A stretch of 64,000 bases of DNA, taken from the NCBI RefSeq assembly GCF_006538745.1, contig NZ_BJLR01000009.1, forward strand, positions 62,001 to 126,000. The letters are read 5' to 3'. Under the pieces are notes generated by a model. It was not told the origin of the DNA, made no database searches, and worked only from the letters and a program-made list of their open reading frames with translations. Position 1 is the stretch's first letter. Each line of letters begins with the position of its first letter. This document shows, piece by piece, positions 26,392 to 33,907 of the stretch. Source of the stretch: Cellulomonas cellasea. GTDB taxonomy: Bacteria; Actinomycetota; Actinomycetes; Actinomycetales; Cellulomonadaceae. The position numbers and the translations under genes were made by a program.

Positions 26392-26495
26392 CCGGCGGGC
26401 GCCGGCGAGGATGCCGGCGACGTGGCCGGCGGCGCCGGTGGGACGATGCCGCTCCGGGTCGCACGAGCCCGCGGGGACGGGACGCGGAGGACACC

Positions 26496-26906
26496 GTGGC
26501 GGAGCGCAGGGGCGGCTGGGACCGCTGGGACACCGGGGCGGCGATCACCTTCGGGCTGCTCGCGGTCGGCGTCGTCGCCCTCGACCGGGCACAGGGCAGC
26601 TCGCCCTGGCCCGGCCTGGCGCTCGTCCTCGGCCTCGGTCCGGGCAGCTACTTCCTGGCGCGACGGACGGATGCGCGGAGCGCCCGCAACCCCCGCCCTC
26701 CGGAAACCGTCGAGGCCGCGGTCGCCCGCGTCGCCGCTCGCCAGGCCCGGGCCGAGCAGGAGGCAGTACGTCGGCCCCCGGCCGAGCAGGCGGTCGCACG
26801 TCGGGCGCTGGCCGAGCAGGCTGTCGCACCCGGACCCGCTCCCGCACCCGGCACCGGGCGCGCACGCCGCCGTCGCGCACGAGGAACCACCCGCGACCCG
26901 GCTTGA
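26496..26906 (+). CDS. Hypothetical membrane protein with AEQ/Arg repeat tail
   Basis: 136 residues from GTG 26496 with CGGAGGA upstream. The N-terminus has two hydrophobic segments (about 13-31 and 36-53). A charged tail then repeats AEQ(E)AV followed by R-rich units, a duplication visible at the DNA level around 26740-26830. I do not recognise a family. The protein may be held in the membrane by the N-terminal helices with the tail in the cytoplasm. It could be a real gene of the lineage, or its 3' half could be low-complexity drift. Confidence 0.55.
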   Translation: MAERRGGWDRWDTGAAITFGLLAVGVVALDRAQGSSPWPGLALVLGLGPGSYFLARRTDARSARNPRPPETVEAAVARVAARQARAEQEAVRRPPAEQAVARRALAEQAVAPGPAPAPGTGRARRRRARGTTRDPA

Positions 26907-26917
26907 CGAACCCCCGG

Positions 26918-26931
26918 TCGAAACGTTCCGA
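26918..26931. promoter_or_regulatory. Near-palindromic LacI-like site upstream of MATE gene
   Basis: TCGAAACGTTCCGA is a 14-bp dyad with one mismatched pair, and it is one base off the GAANCGNTTC pattern of the esterase, GH5 and GH11 sites. The start of the MATE gene follows 68 bases later. Confidence 0.35.
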
Positions 26932-26999
26932 TAGAGGCGAGCGACCGGCACGACCGACCACCGCGAACACACCCGTCCCAGTCTCGCGGAGGACCCGCC

Positions 27000-28517
27000 G
27001 TGCCCCGATCCCTGACGTCCGGCAGCCCCTGGCGCGTCATCTCGCTGTTCACCGTGCCGCTGTTCCTCGGCAACGTCGTCCAGCAGCTCTACCAGGTGAC
27101 CGACGCGATCGTCGTCGGGCGGGTGCTCGGGGTCGACGCCCTCGCCGCGGTCGGCGCGACGGGCAGCTTCCTGTTCCTGCTGCTCGGCTTCGCGTGGGGC
27201 ATGACGACGGGCTTCGCGATCCCCACCGCGCAGGCCTTCGGCGCGGGCGACGCGCGGGCCGTCCGCCGGTCGGTCGCCGCCGGCACGATCCTCAGCGCCG
27301 GCGCGAGCCTGCTCGTCACCGCCGTCGCGCCGTTCCTGGCCGAGCCCGCGCTGCGCCTGCTGCGCACGCCGCCCGAGCTGCTGCCGCAGGCCACGACGTT
27401 CGCCGTCGTCACGTTCCTCGGCGCCGCGGCGATCATGTTCTTCAACTACCTCTCGGCGGTCCTGCGGGCCATCGGCGACTCGCGGACCCCGCTGCTCTAC
27501 CTCGTCGCGAGCTGCGTGCTCAACATCGTGCTCGTCCTCGGCGCCGTGCCGGGGCTCGGGCTGGGCGTCGGCGGCGCGGCGCTCGCGACCGTGGTGTCGC
27601 AGGCGGTGTCGGTCGCGCTGTGCCTCGCGCACGTGCGCCGGCGGGTGCCCGCGCTGCACGTGCGCCGCGAGGACTGGCGGGTCACGCGCGACGAGCTGCG
27701 CCACCAGCTCCGGCTCGGGCTGCCCATGGGGTTCCAGGCGTCGATCATCGCGATCGGCATCCTCGCGGTGCAGGTCCGGCTCAACGACCTGGGCGCCGAC
27801 GCCGTCGCGGCCTACACGACGGCGTCGCGGGTCGACAACTTCGCGATGGCGCTGCTCGGGTCCGCGGGGCTCGCGGTGTCGATGTTCGCCGCGCAGAACC
27901 TCGGCGCCGGCCGGGCGGACCGGATCCGCACCGGCGTCGTGCAGGCGCTGTGGCTCACGGTCGGCGGCTCCGCGGTCCTCGGCGCGGGGATCGCGCTGAG
28001 CGGGGCGACGCTCGTGCGGCTCTTCGTCGGCCCGGGCGAGGAGGCCGTCGTGTCGATGGCCGCGTACTTCCTGCACGTCAACGGCGTCCTGTACGCGGTG
28101 CTGGGCGCGCTGTTCGTGCTGCGCGGCGCGCTGCAGGGCCTCGGCCACACGTGGGTGCCGACGATCACCGGGGTGCTGGAGCTGATCTGCCGGGTCGGCG
28201 CGGCCGTCGTGCTCGGCGCGTCGTGGGGCTACGAGGGCGTCGTGTGGGGCAACCCGCTGGCGTGGCTCGCGGCGCTCGCGCTGCTCGTCCCGGCGTACGT
28301 GCGCGCGCACCGGACCCTCGCCGAGCAGGTCGCCGCCCGGACGCGGGGCCGGCGCGACCCGGTCGTCCTGGGCGAGCTCACGTCGGACGGCGACGTGCTC
28401 GACGCGGTGGTGTCGGACACCGGCACCACGCACGGCACCACCGCCACGCCCGCCGCGGCCCCGAGGCACGCCACCGGCACCCGGGCCTCCGACGAGCGCT
28501 GCTCGACGGGCTCCTGA
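27000..28517 (+). CDS. MATE family efflux transporter
   Basis: 505 residues, 12 hydrophobic segments in two halves, starting at GTG 27000 after GCGGAGGA. Motifs near the N-terminus (PLFLGNVVQQLYQVTDAIVVGRVLG) are highly typical of the MatE domain. The second half repeats the pattern at LRLGLPMGFQASIIAIG. It should use sodium or proton gradient to export a cationic compound; substrate unknown. A LacI-like site upstream suggests sugar-linked regulation, which would be odd for a drug pump but fits export of a sugar-related metabolite. It converges with the diguanylate cyclase gene by a 7-base gap. Confidence 0.9.
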   Translation: MPRSLTSGSPWRVISLFTVPLFLGNVVQQLYQVTDAIVVGRVLGVDALAAVGATGSFLFLLLGFAWGMTTGFAIPTAQAFGAGDARAVRRSVAAGTILSAGASLLVTAVAPFLAEPALRLLRTPPELLPQATTFAVVTFLGAAAIMFFNYLSAVLRAIGDSRTPLLYLVASCVLNIVLVLGAVPGLGLGVGGAALATVVSQAVSVALCLAHVRRRVPALHVRREDWRVTRDELRHQLRLGLPMGFQASIIAIGILAVQVRLNDLGADAVAAYTTASRVDNFAMALLGSAGLAVSMFAAQNLGAGRADRIRTGVVQALWLTVGGSAVLGAGIALSGATLVRLFVGPGEEAVVSMAAYFLHVNGVLYAVLGALFVLRGALQGLGHTWVPTITGVLELICRVGAAVVLGASWGYEGVVWGNPLAWLAALALLVPAYVRAHRTLAEQVAARTRGRRDPVVLGELTSDGDVLDAVVSDTGTTHGTTATPAAAPRHATGTRASDERCSTGS

Positions 28518-28524
28518 CCGTTCC

Positions 28525-30075
28525 CTAGCGGCGGACGGCGCGGCGTCGCACCCCGCGCTCGGGTGCGGTCACGACCCGGTCGCGTCCCGCGGCCTTCGCC
28601 TCGTACATCGCGACGTCGGCGGCCCGCAGGACCCCGTCCGACGTGCCGTCGGGAGACAGCTCGGCCGCGCCGGCGCTGATCGTCACGCGCACGTCCCCGC
28701 CCGGCACCGCGACCGCCGCACCCGCGCACCGGGCCCGCGCCTCGTCGGCCCGCCGGGCGGCCTCGGACGCGGTCAGGCCGGGCAGCAGCAGGACGAACTC
28801 CTCGCCGCCGATCCGCGCGACCGTCTCGCCGTCGGCCGCCGCGGCGGCGAGCGCGTCCGCGACCGCGACGAGCACGCGGTCCCCGACGGCGTGGCCGTGC
28901 GTGTCGTTGACGGCCTTGAAGTGGTCGAGGTCGAGCAGCACGAGGCTCAGCGGCGCACCCGTCGAGCGGGCGTGCGCGACGGCCTCGCCGAGGCGCTGCT
29001 CGAACGCGCGCCGGTTGTGCAGCCCGGTGAGCCCGTCGCGCGTCGCCTGATGGGCGAGCTCGGCGCGCAGCCGCTCGAGCTCGGTCACGTCGCGCAGCAC
29101 CACGACCGTGCCGACCGCGCGGTCGCCGTGGTCGGCCATCTGCGTCACGCGCACGTCGAGCACGTCGCCCGAGGGCGTGGTGAGCACGCGGCTCCCGCCG
29201 TCGGCGATCACCTCGCCGAGCTCGGGACCGAGGTGCTCGCGCCACGGCGCCCCGATCGCGCGGTCGTCGAGCGGCGTGCCGTCGGGGCGGCGCAGCAGCA
29301 CGCGGGCCGCGGCGTTGACGTCGAGCAGCCGGCCGCCCGGGTCGAGCACGACGACGGCGTCCGCGAGCGCCTCGAGCACCTGGCGGGTCGAGACGGGGAC
29401 GACGCGGCTGTGCTGGCGGTACCGCTCGACCCACGCCCAGATCGCGGCGCTCACGAGGAAGAACACCGGCGTGAGGTGCAGGTTCTCGGACCGGGTCGCG
29501 ATGACGGTCGTGAGCACGTTGCCGACCGAGGGGACCGTGGCGCCGAGCACCGCGACGGCGTAGACGTGCCGGTGCCCGGGGACCGCGCGGGTCATCGCGC
29601 GCAGCACGAGGCCGATGCCGGGCACCAGCAGCGCGTAGCTGTACGCGCTGTGCACCCAGAACAGCGGCCCGACGCCGTCGACGACCGTCCCGTCGACGAC
29701 GTCCAGGCGCAGGAACGCCTCGTGCCACGGGTTGGTCAGCAGGACGAGCACGAGCAGCGCCGGGTGCACGCACAGCAGCACGGCGGTGCGGCGCGAGAGC
29801 GTGCGGCCCGAGAGGACCAGGAAGTACCAGAACGCGGCGCCGACGACGACGGCCGCCCCCGGGAAGACGGCGTAGTGCAGGGCGACCGTCGCCGGGACCG
29901 ACGGGGCGGCGACGTGCAGCAGCGCGCGCGCCGTGGCCCACTCGGACGCCGCGAACAGCATGACCGCGAGCGGGAGCGCGAGCGGGGAGGTGCGGCGGCG
30001 GCGCAGCACGCGCACGCCCGTGACCGTCGCCACGACGGCGGCGACCACGGACATGATCTCGACGAGCGTGGGCAC
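28525..30075 (-). CDS. Diguanylate cyclase with 7TM sensor and PAS domains
   Basis: 516 residues. The start GTG 30075 has GAGGAGG five bases upstream; an earlier ATG at 30096 is less likely. Order: seven membrane segments of HisK_7TM type (about 1-215), a PAS domain (about 225-330), then a GGDEF domain with GGEEF at 423-427. The acidic residue set supports cyclic-di-GMP synthesis. The normal inhibitory RxxD site five residues upstream is replaced by ADGE, so product inhibition is probably lost. The sensor would detect a membrane or lipid-linked ligand. No EAL domain is present in this protein. Confidence 0.85.
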   Translation of the reverse strand: MPTLVEIMSVVAAVVATVTGVRVLRRRRTSPLALPLAVMLFAASEWATARALLHVAAPSVPATVALHYAVFPGAAVVVGAAFWYFLVLSGRTLSRRTAVLLCVHPALLVLVLLTNPWHEAFLRLDVVDGTVVDGVGPLFWVHSAYSYALLVPGIGLVLRAMTRAVPGHRHVYAVAVLGATVPSVGNVLTTVIATRSENLHLTPVFFLVSAAIWAWVERYRQHSRVVPVSTRQVLEALADAVVVLDPGGRLLDVNAAARVLLRRPDGTPLDDRAIGAPWREHLGPELGEVIADGGSRVLTTPSGDVLDVRVTQMADHGDRAVGTVVVLRDVTELERLRAELAHQATRDGLTGLHNRRAFEQRLGEAVAHARSTGAPLSLVLLDLDHFKAVNDTHGHAVGDRVLVAVADALAAAAADGETVARIGGEEFVLLLPGLTASEAARRADEARARCAGAAVAVPGGDVRVTISAGAAELSPDGTSDGVLRAADVAMYEAKAAGRDRVVTAPERGVRRRAVRR

Positions 30076-30182
30076 GGTCACCTCCTCGTCGTCCATCGGC
30101 CTCGACGGAGCGCATCTGAGCACGTCGGACGCGGTGCACCCGGATGACGCGCGGGTTCCACCCGGCCGTGTGACGGCACGCG

Positions 30183-30275
30183 GGGGTGCGGGCCGGGCGG
30201 GGCCACGGACCGGGCGTGGGTGCGGACCGGGCCGGGGCACGGACCGGGCGGGGGTGCGGACCGGGCGGGCGCGCG
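30183..30275. repeat. Imperfect GC-rich tandem repeat
   Basis: Variations on GGACCGGGCGGGGGTGC repeat several times between the diguanylate cyclase and MocR genes. No gene is seen in this gap. Confidence 0.5.
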
Positions 30276-30281
30276 GTCCGC

Positions 30282-31697
30282 TCAACCGCGGCGCGTCCCG
30301 TGCAGCACGACCGCCATCGCGCCGAGCGCGCGGTCGAGCTGGTCGCGCGAGGCGTCGCCGTAGCCGACGACGAGCCCGCTCCCCGGGGCGCCGCCGTGCG
30401 CGAAGGCGGCGAGCGGCACGACGCCCACACCCCCGGCAGCGGCGGCCATCGCGTCGAGCACGTCCCCCGGGACCGGGCGCGGGGGCACGACGACGGCGTG
30501 CAGGCCTGCCGCGACGCCCGTCGCGCGCCACCCCGGCAGGTGCCGCTCGGTGCTCGCGAGCAGGTGCGCCCGGCGGCCCGCGTACCGCGCGGCGGTGCGC
30601 CGCACGTGCCGGTCGAGCCCGCCGCTCTCGAGGAACACCGCGAGCGTGAGCTGCTCGAGGACCGGCGCCGCGATGTCGGCGTGGTGCTTGACCTCGACGA
30701 GCGTGTCGACGAGCCCGGCCGGTGCGACGAGCCAGCCGAGCCGCAGCCCGGGCGCGAGGCTCTTGGAGACGCTCCCGCCGTAGACGACCCGGTCCGGCGC
30801 GAGGCCCTGGACGGCGCCGACGGGCGAGCGGTCGTAGCGGTACTCGGCGTCGTAGTCGTCCTCGACGACCACCGCGTCGCGCCCGGCCGCCCACGCGAGC
30901 AGCGCGGTGCGCCGCGCCGGGGTGAGCACCGCGCCGGTCGGGAACTGGTGCGCGGGCGTGACCAGGACGGCGCGCAGGTCGCTCGCGAGGAGCGCGTCCG
31001 TGCTGACCCCCTGCTCGTCGACCGGGACCGCGACGGTCCGCACGCCGCCCGCCCGGAGCGTCGCGACGACGCCGGCCGAGCCCGGGTCCTCGACCCCGAC
31101 CTCCGCGACCCCGTGCCGGGCGAGGACCTCCGCGACGAGCCGCGCGCCCTGCGCGAACCCCGCGGTGACGACCACGCGGTCCTCGGGCGCGACGACGGCG
31201 CGCGTGCGCCCGAGGTACGCGGCCAGCGCGCGGCGCAGCCGGGGGTGGCCCCGGGGGTCGCCGTACCCGAGCTCGCGGTCGGTGAGCCCGCGCATCGCCG
31301 TCTCGGCCGCGCGCAGCCACTCGGTGCGCGGGAACCAGCCGAGCGCGGGCACGCCCGGGTTCGCCGGCACGTACGGGCGCGGTGGGCGCACCGGTGCAGG
31401 CGGCGGCACCCGCACGTCGCTCACCACGGTGCCCGAGCCGGTGCGTCCGCGCAGGTACCCCTCGGCGACGAGCTGCTCGTAGGCCCGCACGACGACGCCG
31501 CGCGAGACGCCGAGCTGCTCCGCGAGGCCGCGCGACGGCGGGAGCCGGGACCCGCCGGGCAGCCGGCCGTCGCGCACCGCCCGACGCAGCTCCTCGGCGA
31601 GCGCGAGGGACGGGACGGCGGCTCCGGCGACCGGCGCGAGCTCGAGGTGCGGGGACGGATTGGTACCGGACGGAACCGCTGGATTGGACCCGGGCAC
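30282..31697 (-). CDS. MocR-type (GntR/aminotransferase) PLP-dependent regulator
   Basis: 471 residues from GTG 31697. An N-terminal GntR helix-turn-helix (about 30-92: SRLPPSRGLAEQLGVSRGVVVRAYEQLVAEGYL) is joined to an aminotransferase-like fold (about 125-460). The PLP-binding lysine is K312 in SVSKSLAPGLR, with the acidic VVEDDYDAEYRYD loop before it. MocR proteins are regulators in which the fold senses PLP or an amino-acid adduct. It is divergent from azlC, with candidate direct-repeat operators at 31657-31691, within the first codons of this reading frame; a slightly downstream start is possible. Confidence 0.85.
   Translation of the reverse strand: MPGSNPAVPSGTNPSPHLELAPVAGAAVPSLALAEELRRAVRDGRLPGGSRLPPSRGLAEQLGVSRGVVVRAYEQLVAEGYLRGRTGSGTVVSDVRVPPPAPVRPPRPYVPANPGVPALGWFPRTEWLRAAETAMRGLTDRELGYGDPRGHPRLRRALAAYLGRTRAVVAPEDRVVVTAGFAQGARLVAEVLARHGVAEVGVEDPGSAGVVATLRAGGVRTVAVPVDEQGVSTDALLASDLRAVLVTPAHQFPTGAVLTPARRTALLAWAAGRDAVVVEDDYDAEYRYDRSPVGAVQGLAPDRVVYGGSVSKSLAPGLRLGWLVAPAGLVDTLVEVKHHADIAAPVLEQLTLAVFLESGGLDRHVRRTAARYAGRRAHLLASTERHLPGWRATGVAAGLHAVVVPPRPVPGDVLDAMAAAAGGVGVVPLAAFAHGGAPGSGLVVGYGDASRDQLDRALGAMAVVLHGTRRG
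31657..31691. promoter_or_regulatory. Direct repeats, candidate MocR operator
   Basis: GGATTGGTACC (31657-31667) and GGATTGGACCC (31681-31691) are two near-identical 11-mers 24 bp apart. MocR proteins usually bind direct repeats upstream of the target. Their location inside the N-terminal codons of MocR is unusual and argues for a later true start. Confidence 0.45.
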
Positions 31698-31713
31698 GGG
31701 ACCAGTGTGTCCC

Positions 31714-31725
31714 TACCGTCGAGCC
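31714..31725 (+). promoter_or_regulatory. Probable leaderless promoter of azlC
   Basis: TACCGT (31714-31719) lies six bases before ATG 31726 with no ribosome-binding site. The direct repeats at 31657-31691 would place a bound MocR protein near the -35 region. Confidence 0.4.
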
Positions 31726-32472
31726 ATGGACAGATCACCGCGTGCCGGACTCCTGCTCGACGCCCTCCCCGTCGCCGCCGCGATCGGCGTCTTCGGCGTC
31801 ATCTACGGCGCGAGCGCCGCCCCTGTCCTCGGGCAGGGTGCGACCGTCGCGTCGTCGGTCCTGCTGTTCTCCGGGGCGGCGCAGTTCACGATGGTCGGCC
31901 TCGCGCAGGCCGGCGCGTCGCCGGAGGGCGTCCTGGTCGCCGTCGCGGCGCTCGGGCTGCGCCACGTGCCGCTCGCCGCGGTGGTCCTCCCCCGGCTTCC
32001 GGCCGGGCGCGGTCGGCGCGGCCTGCTCGCGCTCGTCCTGCTCGACGAGACCGTCGGGCTCGCCGTCGCCCGCACGCGCCCCGCCGCCCCGACCATGGTC
32101 GCCGTCGGCCTCGGCGCGTACGCCGCGTGGGTCGCCGGGACCGCGGCCGGGGTGCTCGGCACCGACCTGCTCGGGGCGGCGGAGGTCGCGGGCGTCGTGT
32201 TCGTGATCCTCTTCGTCGGGCTCTCGGCGCTCACGTGCCGGTCCCGCGCGGACGTGCGGCGCGCCGCGGGCGCCGCGGTGCTGACCGGGGCGGCGACCCT
32301 CGCCGCGCCGGCGGCGGGGGCGTTCGCGGCCGTCGTCGTGGCGGTCGCGTGCTCCGCGACGGTGCGCCGCCGCCGGGAGGACCCGGACGGCACCCGCACG
32401 ACGGCCGCCGCCGACCGCCCAGGGACGAGGACGGCCGCCCCCGCCGGCACCGGAGCGGAGGTGCGGCCGTGA
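31726..32472 (+). CDS. azlC: AzlC family branched-chain amino-acid exporter subunit
   Basis: 248 residues with five or six membrane segments. The start of the chain (DALPVAAAIGVFGVIYGASA) and the middle segment ALGLRHVPLAAVVLP, with DETVGLAV, are characteristic of AzlC/YgaZ-type exporters of branched-chain amino acids or related azaleucine. The stop overlaps the GTG start of azlD by four bases. A MocR-type regulator is divergent. The Arg/Thr-rich C-terminal tail of about 50 residues is not expected in the family and may be a cytoplasmic extension. Confidence 0.85.
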   Translation: MDRSPRAGLLLDALPVAAAIGVFGVIYGASAAPVLGQGATVASSVLLFSGAAQFTMVGLAQAGASPEGVLVAVAALGLRHVPLAAVVLPRLPAGRGRRGLLALVLLDETVGLAVARTRPAAPTMVAVGLGAYAAWVAGTAAGVLGTDLLGAAEVAGVVFVILFVGLSALTCRSRADVRRAAGAAVLTGAATLAAPAAGAFAAVVVAVACSATVRRRREDPDGTRTTAAADRPGTRTAAPAGTGAEVRP

Positions 32473-32762
32473 CCACCGCCCTGCTGCTGGCCGTGACGCT
32501 CGTGACGGTGGCGTCGCGGGTCCTGCCGATGACGCTCCTGCCGACGCCGCACGGGCGCGCGGCGGACGTGCTCGACGCGCTGCCGGCCCCGCTCTTCGCC
32601 GCGCTCGCGGCGGTCGCGCTGCTGGGTGGCGGGGATCTGCCCGAGCCTCCGGTGCTCGCCGCGGCGGCCGGTGCGCTGCTCGGCGCGCTGCGGCGCTCGC
32701 TCCTGCTCACGCTGGTGTGCGGGCTCGCCGGGTTCGCGCTCGCCGACCTGCTGCTCGCCTGA
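32469..32762 (+). CDS. azlD: AzlD family amino-acid exporter subunit
   Basis: 97 residues from GTG 32469. Three hydrophobic segments are visible with R-V-L-P after the first, the family-typical RxLP motif. The subunit forms the export pair with AzlC. Translation is coupled by the GTGA overlap. A 30-bp tandem repeat begins at the stop codon, so the 3' end of this transcript runs into the repeat array. Confidence 0.85.
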   Translation: MTTALLLAVTLVTVASRVLPMTLLPTPHGRAADVLDALPAPLFAALAAVALLGGGDLPEPPVLAAAAGALLGALRRSLLLTLVCGLAGFALADLLLA

Positions 32763-32910
32763 GCCGCGTCGGCGGGCGCCGTGCCCGCGGCCACCGCGTC
32801 GTCGGGCACCGCGCCTGCCGCCACCGCGTCGTCGGGCGCCGCGCCTGCGGCCACCGCATCGTCGGGCACCGTGCCGCCGGACGCCGCGTCGTCGGGCACC
32901 CGCGCGGGTG
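32761..32910. repeat. Five-unit 30-bp tandem repeat (minisatellite)
   Basis: Five units of exactly 30 bp start at 32761, 32791, 32821, 32851 and 32881. Units 2-4 share CCACCGCGTCGTCGGGC with few changes. In one plus frame they would encode ATASSGTAPA-type units, but there is no good start or ribosome-binding site. This is not CRISPR: there are no unique spacers between units. Confidence 0.85.
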
Positions 32911-32947
32911 AGTCGTGCCCGGCACCCTTGCCGATCCACGCCCAGAA

Positions 32948-32975
32948 CGATAGATTCCTATCGTTCTTCGATAGG
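32948..32975. promoter_or_regulatory. Operator array upstream of DUF2975/XRE pair
   Basis: CGATA (32948-32952), TATCG (32959-32963) and CGATA (32969-32973) alternate at 10-11 bp spacing. CCTATCGTTCTTCGATAGG (32957-32975) is a dyad with two perfect 7-bp arms and a 5-base centre. This is the natural target for autoregulation by the XRE protein encoded at 33492. Confidence 0.6.
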
Positions 32976-32994
32976 TCGACGGAAGGTGCACGAC

Positions 32995-33492
32995 ATGGGT
33001 CGCATGGCCGTTCTCGCGCTGCGGGTGGTGATCGTGCTGATGTTCGCGGCGATGCTCGTGCTCCAGGCGGCGATGCTGCCGCTGCTGTCCGTCGACCCGG
33101 GCGGCGAGGTCGGCGAGCTGACCCACCTGCGCTGGCCGATCGTCGTGATCTGCTTCCTGGCCGTCGCGATGGTCGAGGTCGCGCTCGTCTGCCTCTGGCG
33201 CCTGCTCACGATGGTGCGGCGCGACACGGTGTTCAGCACCGCGGCCTTCCGGTACGTCGACGTCGTGATCGGCGCCGCGGTGGTCGGCTCGGTGCTCGCC
33301 CTCGCGCTCGGCGTGCTCCTCGCCCCCGGCGAGGCCGTGGCGCCCGGCATCGTCCTGCTCATCGGCGTCGGCGCGGTCGGCGGCCTCGGGATCGCGCTGC
33401 TCGTGCTCGTGATGCGGGCGCTGCTGGCCAAGGCCGTCGCGCTCGACACGACCGCGAGCACGCTGCGCGCCGAGCTCGACGAGGTGATCTGA
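32995..33492 (+). CDS. DUF2975 family membrane protein
   Basis: 165 residues with four membrane helices (at about 6-28, 46-68, 88-112 and 116-138). The ribosome-binding site GGAAGG precedes ATG 32995. The stop TGA overlaps the ATG of the downstream XRE-type gene by one base. DUF2975 proteins regularly pair with a short helix-turn-helix protein and are thought to sense or relay something at the membrane. Operator-like dyads lie just upstream. Confidence 0.8.
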   Translation: MGRMAVLALRVVIVLMFAAMLVLQAAMLPLLSVDPGGEVGELTHLRWPIVVICFLAVAMVEVALVCLWRLLTMVRRDTVFSTAAFRYVDVVIGAAVVGSVLALALGVLLAPGEAVAPGIVLLIGVGAVGGLGIALLVLVMRALLAKAVALDTTASTLRAELDEVI

Positions 33493-33734
33493 TGCCGATC
33501 GTCGTGGACATCGACGTCATGCTCGCGCGCCGCAAGATGTCGGTCGGCGAGCTCGCCGAGCGCGTCGGCATCACCCCGGCCAACCTCGCGGTGCTCAAGA
33601 ACGGCCGCGCCAAGGCGGTCCGGTTTACGACGCTCGAGGCCCTGTGCGAGGCGCTCGACTGCCAGCCGGGCGACCTCCTGCGCCAGGAGCCGGCGCGCGA
33701 CGGGGACCCGGCAGCCGTCGGGGGCGAGGCGTAG
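33492..33734 (+). CDS. Cro/C1-type (XRE) helix-turn-helix regulator
   Basis: 80 residues from ATG 33492. The helix-turn-helix covers about residues 10-70: LARRKMSVGELAERVGITPANLAVLKNG with RAKAVRF and LCEALDCQPGDLLR, typical of the HTH_26 subgroup. Its partner is the membrane protein immediately upstream (one-base overlap). Autoregulation through the CGATA/TATCG boxes is inferred. Confidence 0.9.
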   Translation: MPIVVDIDVMLARRKMSVGELAERVGITPANLAVLKNGRAKAVRFTTLEALCEALDCQPGDLLRQEPARDGDPAAVGGEA

Positions 33735-33818
33735 GCCGGGGAGGGGTCCAGCTCGAGCCTGCCGCACGCAGCCCCGAGAGAGGGGGTGCATTTCCGGCAC
33801 GGAGTCCCTACGCTGCGA

Positions 33819-33832
33819 TCGAAGCGCTTCGA
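33819..33832. promoter_or_regulatory. Perfect 14-bp LacI-type palindrome before GH5 gene
   Basis: TCGAAGCGCTTCGA is fully self-complementary and contains GAAGCGCTTC, the strongest example of the GAANCGNTTC pattern. It lies 75 bases before the GH5 start codon, where a repressor would block the promoter. The pattern is related to, but not identical with, the CelR/CebR box TGGGAGCGCTCCCA of other actinobacteria. Confidence 0.6.
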
Positions 33833-33907
33833 CACGACCGAGCCGCCGCGGCCCGTGTCGCACCGCGCCCCCGGGGCAACGAGGCCCCCCGCGTAGAAGG
33901 GCAACCC

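Noticed and set aside
30075-30096. Diguanylate cyclase start at ATG 30096
   Set aside because: GTG 30075 has the strong ribosome-binding site GAGGAGG five bases upstream, which would itself lie inside the longer reading frame.
32761-32910. CRISPR-like array of 30-bp units
   Set aside because: Units are contiguous without unique spacers and no cas gene is nearby; this is a tandem minisatellite.
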